Source of the DNA: Caenorhabditis elegans
Taxonomy: Eukaryota; Nematoda; Chromadorea; Rhabditida; Rhabditidae
Length of the DNA stretch: 64,000 bases
Assembly: GCF_000002985.6 (NCBI RefSeq)
Contig: NC_003279.8
Coordinates: 12,152,001 to 12,216,000, forward strand
Direction: 5' to 3'
The translations under genes were made by a program, and so were the position numbers. The notes under the pieces were generated by a model, which made no database searches, was not told the origin of the DNA, and saw only the letters and a list, made by a program, of their open reading frames with translations. Below, piece by piece: positions 11,534 to 22,300 of the stretch (positions are counted from its first letter, which is position 1; each line of letters starts with the position of its first letter).

Positions 11534-13728
11534 CTGAAAAAAAGTTTTTTTTGAAAAGTTTTACAGTTAAAACACGAGATTAAAAAAATGAACGAAAAAA
11601 AAGTTACCGAACGAAAAACTGCAGTCATCTTCTCACAGTCAGCAAAAAATTGAGAAATGAACTTTTTCGAACGACGCGAAAAGATTTCGAAAATGTTAGG
11701 AATGACGAGAATTGATTTTTTTTTATTTCTTTCAACTTTCATTTTAATTTTGAAAAAGTAGGGCGCACGTCAAAAATTGAATTTTTAAAAACATATTTTC
11801 ATTCATATGTTGTTCCAAAATCGGCGTTTCATTGAGTTTCAAACTGTTTCCAGATAACCAAACTTTCTGAAACCTTTTTAGAAATTTTAGGCTTTTGAAA
11901 AAATCTGAAAAATTGTTGAGTGAAATAAATTTCACAAAAATTACAAAAAATGTTTAACTTAAAAAATTCGAAATTTTCAATAAGCTGGACAATCATGAAA
12001 AATTGGCGACAAAACAATTTTAGTGCAGTTCTAAGCACTGAAAGAATCTCTGAAAAAATTAAGTTCGAAATTTTAAAAATTCAACAAAAAAATCTGAACT
12101 TTTTTGGGTGAAAAATTTCAGAAAAAATTTTGTCCAAGTCTCAAAAAAAAACCTCTTATAATTTTAATTTCCAATTTTAAATAGTTAGAAAATCATCAAA
12201 AATTGAACTGGATTTTCTGAAACTCGCGTCGTGTCAGACTGCCCCATCACGGTTTGATCTACAAAAAATGCGGGAATTTTTTGCTCAAAAAATGCGACGT
12301 GAGCACGTTTTTAACCATTCAAAATTAGTTGATAACTCTGCGTCTCAACTCCCGCATTTTTTGTAGATCTGCGTAAATCAAGAGACACTTTGACACCACG
12401 TAAAAACTGCTTTGAAACCATTTTCAGACTTTTCAAATTTTTTTTAAAACTTTTCTGAAATCAAAAAAAAATTACAAAGGCATCTGGAAACTATATGGAT
12501 TTTTTTGTAAAAAATCTAAACATTTTTCGGCGGGTGCAAAAATTTCAAAACAATTTTTTTTCAACATTTCTTTTTGAAAACCTGGTTAATAAGCCCCTAA
12601 TTTTCAGTACTATAAGAAGAAAAATTTCGTAAGAAACAACAAAAAAAATTAAACTCGTGGGTTATCTTGTCAAAAGTGAACTGATGGGTAGGTAGAAGAA
12701 AGAGGGTATAATTGAAGTGAAAAAGAGCCCCGTCAGCTGTTGTCCCTGAAGACTGATCCATGGTCAGTTGTCGAATTGGACCCCGTGACGCCCTCGCAAA
12801 CATAGTAAACAAGAAACACAGAGAGAAAATTGGAGAAATAGTTTGGAGAAGTGAGAAGCGCAGGCATTTCTGCGTCTCCTCTTGGGGTGAACTGCGCAAG
12901 ATTCATGGCCTTATATTCTGTTTTTTGAAAGTTCGGAAAGCAGTAGGGTAAAAATGAAAATAAATAACAACATGTTTACATTGTAGTAGGAAGAAATATT
13001 TATTCAACAGAAATAGAGGTTCAATGGTCATCTGGTGTCTAGCGGGAACTTTCCATGAAATTTATTTTTTACAAAAATTTTCTGATTTTTAATGCAGAAA
13101 AATTTCAAAATAACTGAGAAATTAACAGTAGGCTCCAAAACAAATTACCTAGAAATTTTTTGAAGTTCCTCCAATAATTTTTGGGTTTAACTTTTTTTGC
13201 TGGAAATTCAAAAAAATTTGCAAAAAGTTTTGGAAGCAAATTCAAATTTTTAGAGAAAAATATTGGCCAAAACCTAGCAATTTTTGATCGGAATTTTGGC
13301 GGGAAATTTGGTTTTCTGAAAAATACTTTTGCAGGGAAATTCAAACTTTTTGGAAAAAATAAACGTAGTTGAAAACTAAAAATTGCTGAGAAAAAATTAG
13401 GAAGGAAAATCAAAATTTTTCGAGGAACTAACGGTTTAAGAAAATTCTGAAAAATTTGTGGAGAAACTCAAATTTTTTGATAAAACATTTCGGCGGAAAA
13501 TTCAAAGTTTTTGAGAAAAAAATGTCAGTGGAAAATTCAAATTCTTCAGCAAAAAACCACTTTCCGTGAGACCTCCAAAATAATAACCACGTGGATGAAA
13601 AATTATTACCACGCGGATGAAAGTTTCAAATTTTAATCATTACCGCTTCTCTACTCTTCAAATTTACCAGTTCGGTAAGATTTTATTTCTTTTTTCACTT
13701 TCAAGTTCTCATGTTCCTTTTTCAGATA
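11534..13728. other. Intergenic between divergent genes, no exon supported
   Basis: Separates the minus-strand membrane-protein gene from the plus-strand SPK gene. It holds one foldback copy (12229-12400), a CTGCGTCTCC site near 12870, and AT-rich filler with TTTTTGAGAAAAA words. A 100-codon minus-strand frame at 12597-12899 has no domain. Confidence 0.5.
12229..12400. mobile_element. Family-A foldback MITE (copy 1)
   Basis: Inverted arms GTGTCAGACTGCCCCATCAC…TTTGATCTACAAAAAATGCG and CCGCATTTTTTGTAGATCTG…TTTGACACCACG. This is one of six copies in the window. Confidence 0.85.
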
Positions 13729-15948
13729 ATGTCTCCTGTGCGAAAATCATCTCAAAATTCTGCAAAACTGTCAGATTCTGAGCTTTTGAGCTTTTTAATC
13801 CATGAAACAAAAGATGCAACAGAGCCAATAATGGCTAAATCTGTATTCATAAAGTGCAAGAAACTGGAAACGATCGAGAAAACTTGGCAGTGCTATTTGA
13901 GTCGGTATGTGGATTAGGCATAAAATAGGCGTGTAGGCATGCAGGTGTAGGTAGGTAGGCAAGCATGCAAGAAGTTGACACAACAGTGCGGTAGGCGAGC
14001 ATCGGGTAAGTTTGTAGGCTGACACGTGCCTCGTCAACAAGAAGAGGAAAAATATACGGTCAGGCATGAGGTAGGCACGTAGGCAGTCAGTCATGACATG
14101 GGCATAAGGTATATATACAGAAAAGTACGGGGTAGGCAGGAATACATAAGGCTGGCAGGCAGACCTAGATGAGGCAGATGCATTGACCAGCATGCTCTAG
14201 GCACGCAGGCAGGGATGAGGTAGGTATGTAGGCGATCGAGTAGGTAGCTCGAGACGAGACAGATGATTAGGCAAATTTGTGACGTCTAGTGTTAAAAAAT
14301 GCGCGCCTGCCTTGAAAGGCCTACGCTTGCCTTCACGTGATTATTTCAAGCTAATCGAGTAGGTAGATAGGTAGGTAGGTAGGCCTCCTTGCCATTTGAA
14401 ACTAAAATAATTTTGCAGATTCACGAGAAAACTTGCACCATTGATGGAAGACTTCAACACCCACTCAGTAGATTCCCGTGCTCGGACGATGTTTGCCTTG
14501 GCTGGACGCGTCGAGCCCAGTTTTTTTGAATTGTAAGATATACTTTCTTTGTTTTTGATATCGCAAAGTTTAATAAAAATTGCAGACTTCAAATCCATGC
14601 CAATGTGCAACTAGATGAGATGAGCAGAATTTGTAAATATAAATCGAAAAAGGGGAATCTGCAATTTGAAGGATGTCATAGCCGGTCGGCAAAGATAAGA
14701 AGAAGACATATTGAAAAACTGAAAAAGCCAAACATTGTTAGAACAGATGATTTCGATGTGAAAATGGAGGAAGAAATCGAGCAGGAGCCTGAGGATCTTC
14801 CTGTGGAGGTTGCACTTCAGCCGAATGAAATAAGTTTGCACAAACTTTTGAAACAAATGAGACAAATGCTCGTGTTTCTGGATTCGAACGGATTCACATC
14901 AATCAGGCAGAAAATCGACGATTCGATTAAATTTTCACGCGATGAGGTTGGGATTTTTTACGTGCCTCCTTAGCCGGCCTAGGTACTTGTCTCATACCTT
15001 CATGCCTGCCTGCCTGGTTGCCTTTCTTCGCGCCTACATGATGTCTACCAGCCTACCTGTCTCTGTTGTAATCTAGGGCCTGCCTACGCGTCTTCCTCAT
15101 GCTTACCTACAATATATATCTTATACCTTCATGATTACCTGCCTAGTTATATCTTGCTTGACATATCGCGCTTATCTTGTGCCTACCTTGTGCCTACCTC
15201 GCGTCTTGCCTACTTTTTGCCTTTCTACGTAAATACCTCATGCCTGCCTACGTACCTGCGTCATCCGCTCATGCCTACAACCTGCCATACTGCCTACCAG
15301 TCTCTATTCTTATCTAGGGCTTGTCTACATTCCTATTGTATAGCTTCATGATAAACTGCTTGCCTGCCTAACTATGTCAAGCCTGCCACATCATGCCTAT
15401 CTTGTGCCTGCCTCATGCCTGCCTACGTACCTGCTTCATCCGCTCATGACTACAGTCGGTCTTCCCACATGCCTACAACCTGCCTAACTGCCTACCTATC
15501 TCTATTCTTATCTAAGACTTGCCTACATTTATATCGCATACCTTCATAATTACCTGCTTGCCTACCTAGCTATATCATGCAATGCCACCTTATGCCTATC
15601 TTGTGCCTACCTCCTGCGTGCCTACATACTTATTTCAAACTTTTGGAAACATAAGCTATTAAACATAAGGTGAATTTTCAGGCACTCCCAGATTCACTAA
15701 TCGTTCTGACTCTTGACGGAATGTTCACTGGAGCTTCTCGTAAATTCCGACCGTCCGTGGATCCTTCTCGAGCACAACAACATGATCAATGGAATGCTCG
15801 AGTGTTGTTGATTGTATATCTTTGTTTTTTATACGCGACAGATTCACCGCGTCTTAAGAAGTTCCGGAGTAGAGTCAAGCAAAAAGTCGATGATCCTGAG
15901 ATTAAGGAGAAGGTTGTTCATTCTACTAGTCTATTTCAACCAACTTAA
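13729..15948 (+). CDS. SPK-domain protein
   Basis: Exons 13729-13904, 14419-14532, 14586-14946 and 15682-15948 join in phase to 305 residues. A TTTTTCAG acceptor lies three bases before the ATG, so SL1 trans-splicing is likely. Residues of about 15-125 match the SPK domain (formerly DUF545), a nematode-expanded domain found with SET, PHD and protein-kinase proteins: SELLSFLIHETKDATEP, KTWQCYLSRFTRKLAPLMED, ALAGRVEPSFFELL. Next come a basic patch (SAKIRRRHIEKLKKP) and an acidic linker. The C-terminal region contains an SLIVLTLDGMFTGAS stretch and a basic helix. The domain's molecular function is poorly known; nuclear or chromatin roles are inferred from the partner domains. Introns 1 and 3 are packed with repeats of opposite orientation. 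Confidence 0.85.
13912..14400. repeat. GTAGGCA-type repeats filling SPK intron 1
   Basis: Dozens of TAGGCA/GTAGGC/GGTAGG words (for example GTAGGTAGGTAGGCAAGCAT) occupy almost the whole intron. The orientation is the reverse complement of the array in intron 3. Confidence 0.85.
14955..15645. repeat. TGCCTAC-type repeats filling SPK intron 3
   Basis: Degenerate TGCCTACCT/ATGCCTGCC words for about 690 bp. They include a longer period (about 150-190 bp) in which CTACCTATCTCTATTCTTAT-like and GCATACCTTCATGATTACCT-like blocks recur. Confidence 0.85.
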
Positions 15949-16228
15949 AACATTTTAAGGTGATATTGCTCCGTGACATTCAAATTATTTTCGAATACAC
16001 ACTCGTCATCATTTCACACTGATTATGGATTTTTTTTCAAATTTTATAGCAATTTATGTGCTTTTTTGTGAGATTATTATTTAAATTTTCAATTATACGA
16101 CTGAAATCTTTTTTGTAATTGTATTTAACGATTTTTTTCCACGGATTTTTCAGAATAAATCCACTTGACTTCGATTTTATTTATTTTTTTGTTGGAGAAA
16201 TTAACAAATTTATTAGCTCTTTTTCCAG

Positions 16229-16345
16229 AAATATACAGAAAGTCGCAAAAGCTGCAAGTGATCATGATTATGAAACGCTCAACAATTTGTGGCAAACCCG
16301 GCAAAAAAAATTGAAAGGGAAAGGCAAAAATAACAAAATCCTAAA
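16229..16345 (+). other. Exon-like open stretch downstream of SPK gene
   Basis: After CTTTTTCCAG (acceptor ending 16228) an open frame reads NIQKVAKAASDHDYETLNNL then WQTRQKKLKGK, with coding-like composition. No donor of matching phase exists in SPK exon 4, whose TAA is at 15946-15948. It also lies in the 3' flank of the opposing TMEM200-like gene. It may be an alternative SPK 3' exon, a relic or noise. Confidence 0.25.
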
Positions 16346-16356
16346 ATTCCAAATAA

Positions 16357-19300
16357 TCACTCCATTTCTGACGCTAAAATTTCCAGCCGAAGTTTGGGAG
16401 TTTTCGACGATTTTTTCGGCTTTTCAGAAATCTCAGAAATTTCAGTTATTTCTTCAGTTTCTGTATTTCCGAGATCTTCAGATGTTACAGCATCATCTTG
16501 CGGATTCGTGCTCAAATCAACGAGTCCGGAGGTTGTCGCATCGTTTTGCTCAATTTCTTGAAGCTCGGATTCTTGGAAAAATTGATCATCCGGTGGTGGT
16601 ACGGTAGCGTCGTCGGATTCTGCAAAAAATTATTGAATATCCGACCAATCAGCGATGCACGGTCGCCGTTGCTGGTTGATTGGCATCAACTAATCAGCAA
16701 TGAGGGTCTCCGTTTCTGATTAATTGAAACCGTCCAATCAGCAGTTTAGAGAGGGCTTGGCCAACGTCACTGGCTGGCTGGCGCCAACCAATCAACGATG
16801 AGGACAGTCTTCGCTGATTGGTTGAAACCACCGACCAATCAGCAATTCAAAGAGGGCGTGGCCAACGTCACTGATTGGTTGGCGTTGCCCAATCAGTGCT
16901 GCAGGACCACCGCCGGTGATTGGATGACGCTGACCATTCAGCAAAGCGGGGAGGAGGCCAGGGTTGCCTATTGGTTTACGCTGACCAATCAGCGATTTAG
17001 CGCCAGCATCGTTAATTGGTTGATGCTGTCCAATCAGCGATGTAGGGCCTCCATCGCTCATTGGTCGATGCTGACCAATCAGCAAAGCTGTGAGGGAGCC
17101 AGGATCACTGATTGGTCGTTTCTGACCAATCAGCTACGCAGGAAACCAGGTTTGCTGATTGGTCGGCCCTGGCCAGTCAGCAAATCCGGACCAAAGTCGC
17201 TGATTGGTCCCAGCATGTGCTACAAACTCACGCAGCCTAGACTCTGATCCTCCCCGATGTGTCAATGAGATGTCCGTCAGGGAATCCACGTCAGCAAGTG
17301 GGGCCAGACGATTGGCATCCAGGGTGACAAATCTTCTGAAAATTTGAATATGAGGAAGTTGTGCTTGTGTGTGATGTCTGCTTCTCTGCGTCTCTTCCTC
17401 ACTCTCTTCACTCTCTTCACTCTCTACCCACGCCAACTTCAAACCCTCACACCTCGCTACCCTTTACAGCTATCAAAAAATTTCCAACTGACAAAATATT
17501 TCAAATTTTCTTCTTTTCAATTTACTAGTTGGCAACTTTTCTCTAACTCTAGCCACAACGAAGATACCTTCCATCTCCAAAAAATGATTCCTTTCCCTCA
17601 TCATCATCAATAAAAACATCATTATGCTCGGCTTTCTCCTCTTCTTCCGATATTAATCGTCGTCGCTTCTGAAGAATCGACTCTTCTGTGATGATTTGTG
17701 CATGTTTGTCACGGCTCTCCAGGGTTACTACGCAGGCGATTATGAGGATAAATGAGCCGATTCCCATGAGGATTGGACCGAGGTACTGTAATAGCAATTA
17801 TTGAATAATTTTTTTTTGTTTTAGGGAAACCGACTAACCTGCATACTCTTAAGCTGATATTGTATCATTCTGTCGTAGGAGACCTTTTCAGAACCATCGA
17901 TTATTTCTACTTTCTGTAAAGGAAAAAAGTTTAGTTTTTGGTTTTTGTACCCTTTTCAAAGTCCTATATCTCCCTAATCATAAGAGGTATCAAAAAATGT
18001 TCAACTCTCAAAATGTTTATACTTTTATGGTTAACATTTTGCTAGTTGACAACTTTTTCATAACTCTACCCATTGCATAGACTCACCTCCGAGAAATGTT
18101 TGTCGAAATATCCTAAAACCGTCATGGCAAGGCCGACGCAAATGATGATGCATCCGAAGATAACCGCCCGGCAGGCTGCCCATACTGTCTGAAAATATTT
18201 TTAAAATTATTGAAGGGTTTTTTAAAAGTTAGGATTTTATATTTTTATTTTTTGAAAAAAAGTTAACTTTAAAAAAAAATTTTAATTTTTTTAGTCGAGC
18301 AAAAAGTGTTTTCAATTTACATTTTTGTGAAACATGTGTTTTAAAATTTATTGAAATAATTTTAAAATTTTTTACGGCAAAAATTTCCGAAAAAAGTGAT
18401 TTTTTTTTAATTTTCTGAAAAAAAAAATTATCTAGGGTATCTAGGCAGGCAGGCATGCCTACCTACAAAAAACCTACTTTTTCCATATTTATAGCGCTAA
18501 ATTTGCAGATTCTCCTATCAAAAAAATAGCAGTAATAGTACAGCTCACAGATATTTTGGTTCTCTCAAATAACTGCTCTTTGTGCACAAGAAACTGCACA
18601 AAATTGCAGTGTCAAGTACCTCAAAAAGTACTTGAAAAATGGACACAGAAAATATATTGAAATTGCTTTTAAAAAATTCCTATTTTTCTAGGATTTTTTT
18701 CAAAACGCCGAAAAAAATCCAATTTTCTGGAGAAAAAAAAAGGAGGGGCCTCCAAATGAGCCTTCCTTGGGACAGTTTGTATAAATTTCTGCGTCTCTTC
18801 TGTCTCTAAACAATTTTTTCTGCTTTTTTCGTCACAAAATGATAAATGGAAGAAGGATAATCTGGTCGCGTCAGGGGCCGGAGGGAAGGGAAACATGGGA
18901 AAATAGGAAGAAGACAAATTGGTGGATTATTTTTTGGGGATTACCTTTTTGAGAATTTTGTTTTTTTTATTTTGAAGTTTTGATGGGAAAATATTTGAAA
19001 ATATTTTTGTGAATCTAGATTAAGAACTTGAAAAAAAATTGCTAAAAATTGGATCAGAATTTGAATTTTTGAATGATTTTTCCACCAACATAATGATAAA
19101 AAATATTTAATTTTGGCAAGAAATTCAATTTTTTTATAATTTTGAAAAAATTATAAAAAATTTTAATTTTAATTTCTCACTAAAAAATTAAATTAAGTTT
19201 CAAAAATTATGAATTCAAATATTTATTGAATTCTAAATTATTTTAGCGGAAAATTTGAAATTTAATTTTTTAAAGTTTTGGGCGTTTTTTGAATTAAATT

Positions 19301-22300
19301 TGGCGAGAAATTAAACTTTTTATTATTTTTCAATTACTAAAATTTTTAATTTGAATTTCTCATTAAAAACGAATTAAAATTTGAATTTTCTTAAAGTTTA
19401 AAATTGAGTTTCAAAAATTATGGAAAGAGCGGAAAATTCAAATATTATTATTTTTAATTTTCTGAAATTTTAAAATTTAATTGAATTTTAAACGACTTTG
19501 GCGGGAATTCGAAATTCAATTTTTAAAACTTTTGTGGGAAATTCAAATGTTAGTTTTTTATTTTTCAAATATTTTCTGATTAAAAATTTAAATTAATAAA
19601 CATTTGGCGTTTTGTGTTATAATTTTTTAAATTAAATTTGGCGAGAAATACAAATTTTTTTTTTTTAAATCTTTATGCCGGGGAATTCACATTTTATTTT
19701 GTCTATTCAAACTTAAATTTTTTATTTTCGCAGTATTGAATTTTTTCAAACATTTCCTAAAAACCGTGATATCTCTAAAAGTTGAGAAACGAGAAAGCCG
19801 TGTTTCTCTGCGTCTCCACCTATTTCTCTAACTCTAGGTGCTTACCATAACTTGAGCATCTTTCCATTTCCTAGCATACATGAAAATAATGAAAATGTAG
19901 GTGGATAAACATGCAAGGGCTGGGCCAAAATTGGTCTCACAGGAAGAGCCAACTGGGGGGGGGGGGGTGTAGGAGAGGGTGGGAGAGGATATAAAAGTGT
20001 GAATAAAATAAAAGAAGGAGGAAGAGGAAGATGATGAAGAAATACATAAAAAGACGAGAATGTGGGTGTGGAGCCAGTGGGTTGCTATGGGAGATTTTAT
20101 GGGATATGCAGAAGAAGGATGGGTTATGTGATTAATTCGATCAGGAAATTTCTGATATTTTATTTAGATATGAAATTTTAAAAAAATTAATTAAAAATTG
20201 AATTTTACCTCAAAAATGTTTTTAAAAATCTGGAGAAAATCTTTTAATCCCGAAAAATAATACTCGACAAAATATTCGAAAAAAATTGAGTTTACCATCA
20301 AAATTAATTGAAGAATTTAAAAAATGAAATTTCCCGCCAAATTTCGTAAAAAATTTTAACTTGAAATTTGAATTTCCCGCCCCAAAAATTATTTGGAAAA
20401 ATCTGATGAAATTTTACATTTTCCGTCAATTCATTTTTTTTTTTGAATTTCTATCAATTAAAATTAAAATTCAAGTGTCCTGGCAAAATTTATTTCTGAA
20501 AAACTATATATTTTTGAGAAAATTAAATTTAAATTTAAATTTCGCGCCAAATTTTTAACAAAAAAAAATCGAAAAACTTTTGAATTTCCCGCTAAAAAAA
20601 GCTATTTGAGTTTTCTGCTAAAACGAATAAAACAACTTTAATAATACAATTACCTGCCAAAATTAATTTCTCGCAGGTAGACTTTTTCAATCAGTCTAAT
20701 TATCGAGAGCTACAGTAACCCACAAAAAATCGTGACGAGACCCATAAAAAATTTCAGAAATTTTTAATTCCAAAAAAAAATTAGATAAGAATCTAAAAAA
20801 GATTTTTCTTTCAATTTTACTCCACCAAAACTTACTCTCTTGTTAGCCGCGTAATAAGACGCCAAAAATACCCTCCGAGCTCTCAGGCTCACCATTTTCA
20901 GTGAGCTTTTTCAGTGAGCTTTTGCCAAAAAATGCTCGAAATTTTGAACTGATAAAAAGTACAAATAAGGTGACAAAGTGGCTCACGGAGCCAAATAATG
21001 TCTCTTCTTCTCTTCGTCTCTAATTCTCTTGTTACCTGAGAAAATATGAAGAGAGACTTGTGTATGTGTGGGTAAAAACAAATAGATCTTCCTTCAAGAG
21101 AGACTCTGCCCAAGTGGGTGTTCGGTGGGGGCTCGCGGAGCCTGTATAGTAACATTAGGCGGAGTCTGAGCATGAGTTCGATGAGATGGAGCACGCGAAA
21201 AGCTAATTTGGAATGAATGAGGGTGCCTAATTGGTGGGTAAATTGTGCTCCAAACTTTGCTCTTTTTCAGTTTTTTGGTGGGGTTTTTTTGGTAAAGGTT
21301 GACAACACTTTTGGCTTAGTTTTTTGATGAGCAACAAATATTTGAAAGATTTTTTTAATTTCCCACCAAAATTTGTTTCGAATTTCTAGAGTAAATTGGC
21401 GGGAAATTTTAATTTAATTTTTTCAACGAAACAAATTAGCGGGAGAATTTAAGCTTTAATTAAATTTTCTGTCAACAAATTTTGGAAATTTTAAAACATT
21501 TTCATTACCTGAAAAAATGAGCAAAACGTGTTGTGAAATTAACTTCCAGTTTAAAAACAAATCAGAAAAATATCCCGTAAATTTTCAGCTTGAACATGTG
21601 GTTTTAAGCTTGAACATTTTAAACTTTACAAATGTTTGTATCTTGCCAATATGGAATATTTCGGTCAAAATCTCCGCAACATATCAACATAATATTTAAT
21701 TTCGTTTATTTTGTCCCCTCGGGGACTGGGCCGAGCCCGGCAGCAGTGCAACGCCAGGACGACCCTTGGGAAGTCGGAGCAAGCCCCGAGTCTTCCCTAG
21801 GTTCCAAAAATCATATAACCTTTATTACACTCATTCGAGTGTATACCGTAGGTTAATACGATAAGAACAGATACTACACTTTGATCTTAGCTAATAAGCC
21901 GAAGAAGCGATACTGAACGATCGAGGTGGCAGGAGTAGTGGGGAGTGGTGTACCGACAAATCATGGGCGCGCGTGTGCTACTATGAAATGACGGTATAGT
22001 GGGAAGAGAGTGGAGGCGCAGACAGAGGCTGGTTGCCAGATGCACATTCATCGGTTCACGTGGTGCCAGGCTGTCCCATTACGGTTTGATCTACAAAAAA
22101 TTCGGGATTTTTTCCCCAAAAAATGTGCCGTCAGCACGTTCTTTACAATGCAAAATGAGTTGAGAACTCGGTGTCTCTTTTCCCGCGTTTTTTGTAGATC
22201 TACGTATAGGGACACTCTGGCACCACGTGCTTGAACTAGATAATGATTTTCAAAATTTATTGAAAAATGTATGAGGTAATTTCAATTACAAATATTTTTA

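Noticed and set aside
12597-12899. 100-codon minus-strand frame upstream of the 10454 gene
   Set aside because: Starts inside a CTGCGTCTC repeat and has no matching donor toward the known first exon.
16119-16607. 162-codon plus-strand open frame
   Set aside because: Its right half is antisense to the last TMEM200-like exon, whose acidic coding sequence, splice acceptor and stop fit the other strand. Only 16229-16345 is kept as a doubtful stretch.
19846-19953. Model joining the 20895 exon through an acceptor at 19935 (CTGTGAG|ACC) or 19953
   Set aside because: The 19935 acceptor is poor and the 19953 acceptor puts the next exons out of frame. Direct splicing of each first exon to 18188 needs no irregular site.
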